Positions 8,425 through 18,200 of a stretch of DNA of 57,352 nucleotides are shown one piece after another. Under the pieces are notes generated by a model. The model saw nothing but the letters and a program-made list of their open reading frames with translations, was not told where the DNA came from and did no database searches. This stretch comes from an uncultured Clostridia bacterium (lineage in GTDB: Bacteria; Bacillota; Clostridia; Christensenellales; CAG-314), in NCBI GenBank assembly GCA_947586855.1, contig CANPXV010000002.1:1-57352 (forward strand). The letters are read 5' to 3'. Position numbers and translations under genes: made by a program. Position 1 is the stretch's first letter. Each line of letters begins with the position of its first letter.

Positions 8425-9793
8425 TGCCCTTGGCCTCCGCCCAAAGCTCGTCGAACTGCTGCTGCGTCATATCTGTGAGGCGACTGCCCCGCTCGGCCAG
8501 CAGACGCTCGCACTCGGTCACTCGGCGCACAAATTTTTCGGTGGAAAGCAGCAAAGCCGTCTCGGCGTCCACGTGGCACAGCCGCATCAGGTTGCAGCAG
8601 CCGAACAGCAAATCGCCGCCCTCCATGGTTTTGTCGGCGTTGGGCTCCAAAAACTCCGCAAGCTCTTCGGTGATTTTGAGTATCACCTGCGGCACGTTGT
8701 CAAATTCGTATCCGCCCTTGGCGGCGCGAGAGCTTACCTTTTGACAGCGCATCAGGGCGCTCATGCTGCGGGGCACATCCTGCACGTTTTGCGCAGTGTT
8801 TTGTATGCGGTGCTCTTTGAGCTTTTGCTGCTCCCACACGCCCAGCGACTCGGTGGAGTTGGCGGCGTGCACGTCTCCGAAAACGTGGGGATGACGGTCT
8901 ATCAGCTTGCGACACAGACCCGTGTACACCGCCTCGGGGGTAAACTCGCCGTTGCGGGTGGCAATCTCGATGTGGAAGATGACCTGCATAAGCAGATCGC
9001 CAAGCTCCTCCACAATGTGGTCGGTGTCCTCCTTTTCCAGAGCGTCGGCCAGCTCGTAGGCCTCCTCGATGACGTTTTTGACTATGCTTTTGTGCGTTTG
9101 CTCCCTATCCCACGGACAGCCGTTTGGCGAGCACAGCACCGTCATGATGTCGGCGCAGTCGTAGTAGTCGAACACCTGCCTCTCCACAAGGGGTTTGGGC
9201 GATATGTACAGGGTGGCCTGATAGTCGAAGCGCTGCTTGCACAGCTGGCTGAGGGGCAGGCGCTTGACGGTTTTGCCGCCGCAAAACACCGTGGGCGTGT
9301 CCTCGTCGAAGGCGGAAAGCAGCCGCAGCTGCACCTCGGCGGCGACAAATTTGTCGTCGATACACTTGACCACCGTGGGCATGGGCAAGATGCGAGGGGC
9401 AGATATGGCCTCTTGTGCGGTGTAGATCACGCTGCCGCCCCAAAACCGTTGCCCCACCGCAACGGAATACAGCGGCACGCCGTACACGATGTTTGCGCCG
9501 TCCAGACGCTGCACCGTGGTGTCGTCGGCGCCCTCTCCCACCACGCAAAAGGCAACGTTTTTGTCGCCGAAAGAGCGCAAACGCCCCACAATTGCGTCGT
9601 TGAGGGCGTCAAAATCCGCTGCGCTGTCGTACAGGTCGTCGCAATAGACAGCGTCGCTGCGCAGTTGCGCAACCGTCTGCGCCGCATGCGTTTTGGCGGA
9701 TTTGACAACCACCACATCCGCCTGCTCGATCGTGCGTTTTCCGTCCAAAGTGAGGTCGCCCTGCTTGCGACCCATTCCCACTACCGTGATCAT
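8414..9793 (-). CDS. mazG: YabN-type tetrapyrrole methylase/MazG pyrophosphohydrolase fusion
   Basis: 459 residues. The N-terminal 220 residues follow the tetrapyrrole (SAM-dependent) methylase fold (ITVVGMG..., QADVVVVKSA, WGGSVIYTAQEAI), but the glycine-rich opening is altered. The C-terminal half has two MazG units: CPWDREQTHKSIVKNVIEEAYE with EELGDLLMQVIFH (about 245-305), and a degenerate second copy with ITEELAEF and EGGDLLFGCCN (about 385-425). MazG cleaves non-canonical NTPs to NMP and PPi. This two-domain layout is that of B. subtilis YabN, found beside mfd, spoVT and spoVB genes; a spoVB-like gene lies directly upstream and mfd is 5.5 kb away, so part of that neighbourhood is kept. 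Confidence 0.88.
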   Translation of the reverse strand: MITVVGMGRKQGDLTLDGKRTIEQADVVVVKSAKTHAAQTVAQLRSDAVYCDDLYDSAADFDALNDAIVGRLRSFGDKNVAFCVVGEGADDTTVQRLDGANIVYGVPLYSVAVGQRFWGGSVIYTAQEAISAPRILPMPTVVKCIDDKFVAAEVQLRLLSAFDEDTPTVFCGGKTVKRLPLSQLCKQRFDYQATLYISPKPLVERQVFDYYDCADIMTVLCSPNGCPWDREQTHKSIVKNVIEEAYELADALEKEDTDHIVEELGDLLMQVIFHIEIATRNGEFTPEAVYTGLCRKLIDRHPHVFGDVHAANSTESLGVWEQQKLKEHRIQNTAQNVQDVPRSMSALMRCQKVSSRAAKGGYEFDNVPQVILKITEELAEFLEPNADKTMEGGDLLFGCCNLMRLCHVDAETALLLSTEKFVRRVTECERLLAERGSRLTDMTQQQFDELWAEAKGNVG

Positions 9794-9811
9794 TGGTACA
9801 CTCTCCTGTGT

Positions 9812-11362
9812 CTATTTTTGCTTGGCGGGCAAAGGCAGCTCACTCCTGTCGAACGTTTTCAGCAGCACTATCGCCGCCAGATACACCAGCCCCGCCACCG
9901 CAATAAGCAGCAGCGTGCCCAGCGTCCCGCCAAACACCGTGCCCAAAAAGCACAGCGCCACCGTCAGCACAAGCGTCATCAGCATGCAGCAGCTTAGCGG
10001 CTTGATGAGGCAGGGGACGACGTCGATACGCAAGCCTACTTTTACTCGCAGGTAAATTATAACACAAACCGTCGCAAAAAGATAGCATAACGTCTCGGAA
10101 ATTGCCGCCCCATATATATTTATTTGCGCATTGGGCAGCAAAAGCAGGTTTACCGCCGCCTTGACCACTATGGACAGGGACACGATTATCACCGTGGCAT
10201 AGGGCTTGCCCACCGCCTGACACACCGACACGCAGGTCTGCAAAACGGCCAAAAACACTATCGACAGGCCGGACAGCGACAACAGCACCGCCGCAACGTA
10301 GATTTCGCTGTCGGGCAGGCCGCCGTACAGCAGCGACAATATGGGGCGGGATAGCAGCGTCATGCCTATGGCGCAGGGCAGGGCGATGACCAACGTCAGC
10401 TTGACGGCCGTGTTGAAGGCACTGTGCAGGGCGTTGCGGTCGCCGCTGTAAAATGTCTTGGTGATGCCCGGCAGCGCCGACACCGCCACACCGCTGCTTA
10501 GCGCAATGGGCAAGCCCAGCATGGAATTGACGGGGCCCGTCCACAAGCCGTACATCTGGGTGGCGTTGGGCACGGTTAGCAGGTTTACCACCATGACGGA
10601 GTCGATAACCTGCGACATCTGCATGGCAAAGCCGCCCAGCGCAACGGGTATGGCAAGGGCGGCAATCGAGGGCGCAATGCTGCGCACATCTGCCCAGCCG
10701 ACGGAGATTTTGCCCGTTTTGCCCTGCTTTTTGCGGTGCACGAGGTACACAACGGACATGATGAACAGCGAGCCGAACTCGCTGACGGTGATGGCCAACA
10801 CCGCACCCATCACCGCACGGTGCACGTCGGGCATAAAGTGGACGGCAAGCGCCAAACCCACCGCCAACTTGACCACTTGCTCGATAACCGTGGTTGCGCC
10901 GCTGGGCACCATGTTCATGTTGCCCTGAAAATACGCTTTGAGAGCGTTGGTGACGGGCACAAACAGCAATGCGGGCGCCACTATCAAAAAGGCCTCGGCC
11001 GTCTCGGCGTTGCCCTCGAAACGGGCAATTACCTGCGACAGGGCGGCCATCAGCAGGGCGCACAACGCACCCAACGCCGCCAAAAACACAAATGCGCACC
11101 TGAAAATCTTTTTGGAGCGGTCGATGTTGCCCAGCTGGTTGTTTTCGGCAATCAATTTGGACAGCGCAATGGGCACGCCCGCCTGCGCCACCGTCAAAAA
11201 CAAGATGTAGGGCGGAAACACCAATTGGTACAGCCCCATGCCGTAGCTGCCCACAATGTTGGTGAGGGGTATCCGATACAGCGCACCGAGAATTTTGGCA
11301 AACAAACCGCCGAGACTTAGTATCAGCGCACCGGAAATAAAGTTGTCGCCGTGCTTTTTCAT
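9812..11362 (-). CDS. SpoVB/MurJ-like polysaccharide flippase
   Basis: 516 residues, an integral membrane protein with about 14 predicted helices of the MOP (MATE-like) exporter superfamily. The N terminus, NFISGALILSLGGLFAKILGALYRIPL followed by GSYGMGLYQLVFP, is the signature of stage V sporulation protein B and related putative lipid II flippases, which move undecaprenyl-linked sugars across the membrane. Chosen start is the ATG at 11362, which gives the family N terminus; a GTG at 11413 with a possible GAGG site would add 17 hydrophobic residues and cannot be excluded. Eighteen bases separate it from mazG, as in the spoVB-yabN arrangement of Bacillus. Confidence 0.88.
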   Translation of the reverse strand: MKKHGDNFISGALILSLGGLFAKILGALYRIPLTNIVGSYGMGLYQLVFPPYILFLTVAQAGVPIALSKLIAENNQLGNIDRSKKIFRCAFVFLAALGALCALLMAALSQVIARFEGNAETAEAFLIVAPALLFVPVTNALKAYFQGNMNMVPSGATTVIEQVVKLAVGLALAVHFMPDVHRAVMGAVLAITVSEFGSLFIMSVVYLVHRKKQGKTGKISVGWADVRSIAPSIAALAIPVALGGFAMQMSQVIDSVMVVNLLTVPNATQMYGLWTGPVNSMLGLPIALSSGVAVSALPGITKTFYSGDRNALHSAFNTAVKLTLVIALPCAIGMTLLSRPILSLLYGGLPDSEIYVAAVLLSLSGLSIVFLAVLQTCVSVCQAVGKPYATVIIVSLSIVVKAAVNLLLLPNAQINIYGAAISETLCYLFATVCVIIYLRVKVGLRIDVVPCLIKPLSCCMLMTLVLTVALCFLGTVFGGTLGTLLLIAVAGLVYLAAIVLLKTFDRSELPLPAKQK

Positions 11363-11707
11363 ACAAATATAGTATGAGATAACGGGACAAAAAATATCGA
11401 TGAAAACAGGCACCTCGCACCTCGTCGGTGGGGCGGGTAGGGAAAGATAAACACTTACCTTTGGACGAGTGTATGTTTTTATATATGAAACTTACTTTTT
11501 ATATAAATTTTTTTCAATCGTATGCTGCGTGGTTACGTGAAAATATAAAAAGTCAGAAACAATCAAAACAAAAAAACAGGTTGCTTTCAATTCGCTCTGC
11601 AATCACAGACCTGCAACAAAAAAGCCCCGCACAAAGGCGAGGCAAAAAACGATACTGTGAGAAAGGAAACATTGTCCAACTTGCCCCACCAAGGAGGTGG
11701 GAAAGTA
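11363..11707. other. Intergenic stretch between acyltransferase and flippase genes
   Basis: About 345 AT-rich bases. It holds the terminator at 11624-11643 in its right half. I see no convincing RNA gene or reading frame, and no clear consensus promoter for the flippase gene, although TATA-rich sequence at 11480-11515 could supply one. Confidence 0.5.
11624..11643 (-). terminator. Terminator after the acyltransferase gene
   Basis: GCCCCGC (11624-11630) and GCGAGGC (11637-11643) pair with one mismatch, flanked by A6 and T-rich sequence on both sides, so it can work in either direction. Confidence 0.6.
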
Positions 11708-13024
11708 TTAGTCTTTGTTGGGGGCAAGTTTGAGGGGTGCGTCGTAGTCGAACCAGGGATAGTTATCCCACTTGCCGCCGTTGGTGCGGTACACCTCCTC
11801 CACGGCCAACGACCAACGCATACAGCTGGGCACATCGGGCGTAAAGCACAAAAACTCGCCGCTGGCGTAGGTGTAGAAAAAGCTACCGTCCACGGGCAGG
11901 CAGATGGTGGGCAAAAGCTCGGATGGAATGGACACCGTCCAGGGCTGACCCTCTCTTGTGCCTGTGTAGCTGAGGCCGCTCCTATCCAGACGCAGCGTGC
12001 CCTCGCCCGCAGGGAGAGACACTTTGTTGTTTTTGAGGTAGCCGTACTTGGGCATGAGGCCCAGCGTGACGTGCTCTTCCAAGGTAAAATCGGGCTGTTG
12101 CACCGTCTTGCGCATCTGGCGGCGCTGCCAATCGAACCACTCTCTCGGGTCGGCGGGTACAACGCTGTCGGGGGCGGGGGTGAGATTGTATTTGTCGTCC
12201 AAGGTGGCCTCGTTGCCGCAATGCTTGCAACGGATAGTTTTGCCCACGCCTTCCATTTGCATTTCGGTGCCGCACTTGGGGCATTTGTACAGGATTTGCT
12301 CGGCATTCTGGGCGTAGTTGCCGTCCTTGCGGTTGTAGCTGTTTTGGCGGGTGGCGTTCCATTGATAGTCGTCGCAGAACAGCGCCTCGTCCACCTTGCC
12401 TTGAATTTCGTCGGGGGACAGCTGCTGCAACTGCGCAGGGGTAAAGAGGTGGTCCACCTCTATCTCCACCTTGCCAAAGCGCTCCTTGACGTCAAACTTG
12501 GGGCAGACAAGATAGCCGCCGTGTATGCGCACCGCAAGCACGTCCACGCCAAAATGCTTGATCATCTTGCCTGTGCCCGCAACGCTGGGCTGTTGTGCGC
12601 CGCTGGCCGTGCTCATGCCGCAGGGGAAGATGGCCACGCAACCGGCCTTTTGTCGGCGCAGTATCTGCGACATGCCCCTGATGGTTTTGGTATCGGGCAC
12701 AAAGTTGCGCTTGGGTATCACGTGGCCCAGCTTGAATATCAGCTTGAACTTGGAGCGGTGAAACTCGTTTTCGGCCGCAACAAAGTTGATGGGACGGCGT
12801 TTGAGCGCAAAGTTGACAAAGGCGTAGTCGAACCGAGAAGCGTGGTTGGCCACCACCAACAGCGGCTTGCCCTTGAATTGCTTCAAATCGACGTTGCGGG
12901 TGATATCCACCTTGCAGGGGCCGTAGTATATCACGCCGGCAATGCGGCTGAGCACCGCATTGACAAGCGCATTGGGCTTTTTGAACTTGATAGATTTGAC
13001 GACCTGATCGGTTGTTTGCTTCAT
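11708..13024 (-). CDS. PlsC-type acyltransferase fused to a zinc ribbon and an unknown C-terminal domain
   Basis: 438 residues. Residues 50-200 match 1-acylglycerol-3-phosphate acyltransferases: NHASRFD (catalytic H61, D66 of HX4D), VIPKRNF and the third block, which reads FPCG where FPEG is normal. A zinc ribbon follows at C248-x2-C251 and C266-x2-C269, then about 165 residues of no family I recognise (WFDWQRRQMRKTV..., WTVSIPSELL, a beta-rich end). PlsC enzymes acylate lysophosphatidate in membrane lipid synthesis; transmembrane segments are weak here. The ribbon and C-terminal domain suggest a nucleic-acid or protein-binding role, or regulation, but this is open. Start ATG 13024 has AAGGAA upstream; promoter at 13072-13100. 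Confidence 0.8.
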   Translation of the reverse strand: MKQTTDQVVKSIKFKKPNALVNAVLSRIAGVIYYGPCKVDITRNVDLKQFKGKPLLVVANHASRFDYAFVNFALKRRPINFVAAENEFHRSKFKLIFKLGHVIPKRNFVPDTKTIRGMSQILRRQKAGCVAIFPCGMSTASGAQQPSVAGTGKMIKHFGVDVLAVRIHGGYLVCPKFDVKERFGKVEIEVDHLFTPAQLQQLSPDEIQGKVDEALFCDDYQWNATRQNSYNRKDGNYAQNAEQILYKCPKCGTEMQMEGVGKTIRCKHCGNEATLDDKYNLTPAPDSVVPADPREWFDWQRRQMRKTVQQPDFTLEEHVTLGLMPKYGYLKNNKVSLPAGEGTLRLDRSGLSYTGTREGQPWTVSIPSELLPTICLPVDGSFFYTYASGEFLCFTPDVPSCMRWSLAVEEVYRTNGGKWDNYPWFDYDAPLKLAPNKD

Positions 13025-13071
13025 AAAATTTTTTTCCTTCGATGTTTGCCGAGGCAATTGTTAAGATTATT

Positions 13072-13100
13072 ATTGTAACATATCTTTCAGCTTTTTTCAA
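13072..13100 (-). promoter_or_regulatory. Promoter of the acyltransferase fusion gene
   Basis: Minus strand -35 TTGAAA (13100-13095), 17-bp spacer, -10 TACAAT (13077-13072), about 45 bp before the ATG. Confidence 0.6.
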
Positions 13101-13184
13101 CACTATTGACCTACACTTTTGAAATTTGCGCTTGGCGGGCAAGAATCTTCCTCTGCTTGCCCCCACCGCCGAGGTAAAAAAACG

Positions 13185-13206
13185 CACTCCGCAATGGGAG
13201 TGCGCA
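13185..13206 (-). terminator. Terminator after the PrsA-like gene
   Basis: A GCACTCC/GGGAGTGC hairpin with a 5-base loop, 15 bp past the stop codon, followed by a run of seven Ts on the minus strand. Confidence 0.75.
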
Positions 13207-13220
13207 ATTGTAGGTGTGGT

Positions 13221-15191
13221 TTACAGTTCGGCCACTATGTCGGCGATGAACTCGTCAAAATCGAACTTGAACTCGTTGTCGGCGGCAAACTTGTCAAAGC
13301 CGGGCAGCACGCTGACATACTTGGTGTAGTCGTCTTTGAGATTTTTGGTTTGCAACGCCTTGAAGGCGTCATCGGTTTTGAGGGTCATCTGCGTCTCGAA
13401 GTAGCTCTTGAACAGCTGATAGCTTTGCGTGTCCGTTTTGAGGCGGTCCTCAAACTTGAACTCGTCAAACACCTTGTCGGAGATGTTGCCGCTGAGGTAG
13501 ATGATGTGCACGCCGTAGGTGGATACGCACAGGGTGTAGTCTTTGAGCGCATCGGGGTGCTCCTTGTTGTAGGAGACAAGCTCGTTGGTGGCCGTGTAGA
13601 ACTCCTTGACCCAGCTGTGAGAGTAGGTCTCCCAATCGTCGCCGACATACACAACGTAGTCGAATGCGGCCGTGTGCTGGGCGGTATCGGTGTTGAAACG
13701 CTTCATCAGCTCCACCACCGTGTCCGTCTTGGATTTGCCGCTCATGGGGGTGACAACGCCGTTTTGCAGCCACTTGCCCAGCAGACCGTCGGCGCTTACG
13801 CTAAGCTCGCCGCCCGTGTAGCTGAACAGCTTGTTTTTGACATACCATTGGCTCTTGTCGTCATCGGTCTCGCCGGCCTTTTCGGTGAGGGTGTTGGCCG
13901 TATCGAACAGCGCCTCGGTGGTTTCGTCGTACTTATCCGATTTGAAGTACTCTGCCACTATATCTGCGGCAAATTGATTGCGCTTGGCGATGTACTCTTC
14001 TCTGTCGGTGCCTCCCAACTGATTTTGCAAATTGGTAAGCAACGTTGTCTGTGCGCCGGTAAAGGGCACCAGAATGTTTTTTACAAACACGTACTTGTCG
14101 GCCTCGCCCTCGGGCACGTTGTAGAGCACCGACGAAGTGGACAAACTTGTGATAAAGCTGTCGAAGTTGCCGTTGATGCCGAAAGAGGTTTGTTGCTCGT
14201 TTTTGAGAATGTTGTAGTTCTCGGTCAGTTTGGCTTTGAGGTCGGCGTCGTTTTCCAGATCCTTGTAGCACTCGTAGCTCCAATTGGCAAGCAGGCAGCT
14301 GTTGACCATATCGCCCAACTGACCCATCAAAAAGTCCTCCAAAGCAAGGCCGTAGTTGTTGGAAACGGATTCCTCGTACTGCTTGCTTGTGGCTTGCAAA
14401 ATCTCGATATACTCGTCCAGAGTGAGCACGTGTTCCTCGTCGTCGGCACGCCTGTCGTTGTAGGAGGCAACACGCTTTTCGGCTTGAGCCTTTTGCACGG
14501 GGTCGTTGACGTCGTAGACGTACTTGGACACAAGCAGTTTGCCACTCACTTCGTCATCGCCGCTGCCGTCCACCAGATAGGGATAGTTGTCGTCGAAGTA
14601 CTTGTTGGCGTCCTCGTTGACAAAGTTCTGATCACGCACATATTGTGCGTAGCTTGTGACAGGGTTGCCCAACAGGTCGGTCAGCTTGTCGTACTCGGAA
14701 AAATCTCTCGACGTGTCGTCGGCGGGGGCCTCTTCCAGATCCATCTTGGAAGAGATATTCTCGTCGGTGTACTGATCGAAGGCACTGAATGCAAGATAGT
14801 TGACGTACTTGACGGCGTAGGCAAATTGATCCTTGGTGATGTACTCGGCATTGGTAACCGTCTTTTGCAGGTCCGTCACGTCGCTAAGCTTGCTGTGGTT
14901 TTCGATATAGTCGTCTATCTGCATGTACTGCTGCACCAAAGAGGACACTGCCATGTTGAGCAGCTGACTTGCGTCCAGATAGCCCGAACTGATATAGTAG
15001 TAGTAATTGTTGTAGTAGCTGTTGAAGGTATCCAGCAGCTTGCCGACGGTGATATATTGGCTGCCTATTTTAAGCGCCGGTGCATTGCGGTAGGCTTTGA
15101 CGTCTCTGCCCACAAGATCGCAACCGACAAACATGCTCACGGCAAATACAACCACAAGTATCAACGTAAGTATCTTTGTTGCTTTTTTCAT
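13221..15191 (-). CDS. PrsA/SurA-like foldase lipoprotein
   Basis: 656 residues. Signal peptide MKKATKILTLILVVVFAVSMFVGC with a lipobox ending at the cysteine. The N-terminal half is a helical SurA/trigger-factor-like chaperone region (IGSQYITVGKLLDTFN, VQQYMQIDDYIENH). Near residue 560 YGVHIIYLSG matches the end of a parvulin (PpiC) peptidyl-prolyl isomerase domain, G.HI..V.G in PrsA. The protein is much longer than PrsA (about 290) and its parvulin domain is degenerate, so isomerase activity is uncertain; a chaperone for exported proteins is the likeliest role. The start is set by AGGGAG before the ATG at 15191; promoter at 15250-15278, terminator at 13185-13206. Single-gene unit downstream of mfd. 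Confidence 0.75.
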   Translation of the reverse strand: MKKATKILTLILVVVFAVSMFVGCDLVGRDVKAYRNAPALKIGSQYITVGKLLDTFNSYYNNYYYYISSGYLDASQLLNMAVSSLVQQYMQIDDYIENHSKLSDVTDLQKTVTNAEYITKDQFAYAVKYVNYLAFSAFDQYTDENISSKMDLEEAPADDTSRDFSEYDKLTDLLGNPVTSYAQYVRDQNFVNEDANKYFDDNYPYLVDGSGDDEVSGKLLVSKYVYDVNDPVQKAQAEKRVASYNDRRADDEEHVLTLDEYIEILQATSKQYEESVSNNYGLALEDFLMGQLGDMVNSCLLANWSYECYKDLENDADLKAKLTENYNILKNEQQTSFGINGNFDSFITSLSTSSVLYNVPEGEADKYVFVKNILVPFTGAQTTLLTNLQNQLGGTDREEYIAKRNQFAADIVAEYFKSDKYDETTEALFDTANTLTEKAGETDDDKSQWYVKNKLFSYTGGELSVSADGLLGKWLQNGVVTPMSGKSKTDTVVELMKRFNTDTAQHTAAFDYVVYVGDDWETYSHSWVKEFYTATNELVSYNKEHPDALKDYTLCVSTYGVHIIYLSGNISDKVFDEFKFEDRLKTDTQSYQLFKSYFETQMTLKTDDAFKALQTKNLKDDYTKYVSVLPGFDKFAADNEFKFDFDEFIADIVAEL

Positions 15192-15249
15192 TTTATCTCC
15201 CTGACGTTGTGGCGAAGATATTGGGACATACCGCCACATATACTCATAT

Positions 15250-15278
15250 ATTATACCTTTTTAGCAGACAATTGGCAA
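15250..15278 (-). promoter_or_regulatory. Promoter of the PrsA-like gene
   Basis: Minus strand -35 TTGCCA (15278-15273), 17-bp spacer, consensus -10 TATAAT (15255-15250), in the 108 bp between mfd and this gene. Confidence 0.65.
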
Positions 15279-15299
15279 GCGCTTTTGTCCACTTTTGTG

Positions 15300-18200
15300 T
15301 TATTTAGTTTGTATACTGTTCAAAAAATCCGTCATTGCCTGCACCAGACGCTCCTTTTGCAGGAAATCGGAGGAGGCAAACACCACCGAATAGCTTGTGG
15401 AGGACACGCTTGCACGCTTGCCCTGCACCAACAATGCGTCGAAAACCTCCTTGCGCATCAGCTTGTCCTTGGAGGCAAACACCAACTCTCCCCGAGAGGG
15501 ACGCACCACAACCTTGCTTACGCCTGCGCCGCCCGCCAACAGTTTGAGCTGCGCCACGTCAAACAGGTTGAGCACGGGCTTGGGACAGGCGCCGTAGATA
15601 TCCGTAAGCTGCGCTTTGAGGGCGGCAAGCTCCTCGGTGGAGGCGCAGTCGGACAGGCGGCGATAGAAATCCATGCGGTCCGTTTGCAGCGGAATGTACC
15701 CTTCCGGCGCATAGGCGTCGATGTCGATTTGCAGCTCGGCAACGGGCTTTTGCTCGGGCGGGAGGCCTTTGAGCTCGTCCACGGTCTCTTTGAGCAGGCG
15801 GGCGTACATGTCGTAGCCCACCTTCATGATGTGGCCGTGCTGCTCTCTGCCCAAGATGTTGCCTGCGCCCCGAATTTCCAGGTCCTTCATGGCTATCTTG
15901 AAGCCGCTGCCCAGCTCGCTGTACTCCGTGATGGAGCTGAGGCGCTTGTAGGCCTCCTCGCTGAGGATTTTGTCTCTGCGATAGGTAAAGTAGGCATAGG
16001 CCAGACGGTTGGAACGTCCCACCCGTCCCCGCAATTGATACAGCTGCGAAAGCCCCAGCCTGTCGGCGTCCACCACTATCAGGGTGTTGACGTTGGGGAT
16101 ATCGATGCCGTTTTCGATTATCGTGGTGCACACCAGCACATCGCTTTTGCCGTCGGCAAAGGTCATCACGGCGTCCTCCAACTCCGCTTCGTCCATCTGG
16201 CCGTGCGCCACGGTAAAGCGCACGTTGGGCATCAGCTCAGACAGGCGGCGGGCGTAGCTTTCGATGCCCTGCACCCTGTTGTAGATACAAAACACCTGTC
16301 CGCCCCGCGCCAACTCTCGGGTGATGACGTCCACGGTGAGGGCGTCGTTTTCCTCCACCACAAAGGTCTCCACCGCAATGCGCTCCACAGGGGGCGTGGT
16401 TATGGTGGAAATATCCCTTATCCCCGAGAGCGCCATGTGCAGCGTGCGGGGGATGGGCGTCGCCGACATCGTGAGCACGTCCACGTTGGTTTTGAGCGCT
16501 TTGATCTTCTCCTTGTGTTCCACGCCGAAACGCTGTTCCTCGTCCAGAATGAGCAATCCCAGCCTGTTGAATGCGACATCCTTGCTTAGCATGCGGTGCG
16601 TGCCGATGATGATATCCACGCTGCCGTCTGCCACGGCTTTGAGTATGCGCCGCTGCTCGTCGGGAGAACGAAAACGGTTGAGACACGCCACACGTATGTC
16701 GAAGTGGGACATGCGCTCGGAAAAAGTTTTGAGGTGCTGCTCGGTAAGTATCGTTGTGGGCGCAAGCACCGCCACCTGATAGCCGTTGGACACCACGTCG
16801 AAGGCGGCCCGCATGGCCACTTCCGTTTTGCCGTAGCCCACGTCGCCCACCAGCAACCTATCCATGATTTTGTCGCTTGTGAGGTCCTTTTGTATCTCCC
16901 TCTGGCAGCGAAGTTGATCCTCGGTGGCCTTGTAGGGGAAGTATTGCTGAAATTCCTCCTCCAAAAACTCGTCTATGTGGTAGCGGAAACCACGCTTTTT
17001 CTCCCTCTCGGCGTACAGTTGCAGCAGGTTGATGGACATCTGGCGCACGCTGTTGCGCACCTTGTTCTTGACCTTGGCAAAATCTTCGCCGCCGATACGT
17101 GACAGGGTGGGATTTTCTCCGCCGGAGTAGCGGGACAGCAGGTTGCTGGCGTCCACGGGCACATACAGCTTGTCGCCGCCCTTGTACAGCACCACAATGT
17201 AGTCCATCGTCTCGCCCGACGGGGTGAGGCGCTGCTCGATACCCTCGCACAGGCCGATACCGTGCACATCGTGCACAACGTAGTCGCCCTTTTCCACCGA
17301 CAAAAAAGCTTGCTTGCGGCTTTTGTGCAGCTTTTGACTGTTGAGCCCCCGCCCGATATCCCTTGTGCCGATGACCGCCAGCTTGTTGGTGTGGGACACA
17401 AAGCCCTTTTCGATGCCAATGGGCAGCACCAAGGCATCGGCGGCATTGGGTTGCAGCCTGTCCTCGCAGGTGACGTAGACGCCCTCCGCCGCCAACTTCT
17501 GACGGGTGGGCTCCACGCCGTCCGCACCGGCAAAAATGACGGTTTCGTAGCCGAGACGCAGCCAATTTTTTATGTCCTTGGCCAGCGCCTCCGACGAGGC
17601 GGCATAACTGCTGACGGCACCCGTCTTGAAGCTGTGCACCGCCTGCGGCGCAAACCACTCGCTTTGGTAGGGCAGCGTTTGCAGCGCTATCTGGGGAAAG
17701 TTGAGGCCGAACACCTGCTGCTGCGGCACAAGTGTGCGCTCGTGCAGGGGCAGCACCTCTCCCGCCTTGGTGAGGTTGACAATGCGCTCGGCGTGCTCTC
17801 GGTACAAAAAGCTCACCCGCCGGCTTAGCTGCTTGGGCTCGTCCCACAGCACCACCGTGTCGGCGGGGAGATAGTCTGCCAGGGTGGAGCTGCGCACAAA
17901 CGGGGTGAGCCAACCGTTATCCACAAGGCCGTCCGCAGCAGATACGCTGAGGGCGGAAATTATCTCGTTTAGCCGTGCAAGGGCGTTGGCGCCCAACTTG
18001 GTGCGCAGCTTGGGGTTGGAAATGTATTTTTCTATCTCACGCAGGCGAGAACTTTCCAGCCCGACGGTATCGTAGAGGGGATAAATCTGCGCCTGGGGTA
18101 CCTTTTCGGCGGAAAAGCCCTCCTCGTTGACGAGGTGAATGGCCTCTATCTCGTCGTCCCAAAACTCCACTCTGAAACGCTTGTCGAAGGGCAGGGCAAT

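Noticed and set aside
13119..16589. A 1156-residue plus-strand open frame overlapping the PrsA-like gene and mfd
   Set aside because: It is antisense to two certain genes; its composition (V, H, G, L rich) is that of a complementary-strand shadow and it has no family features.
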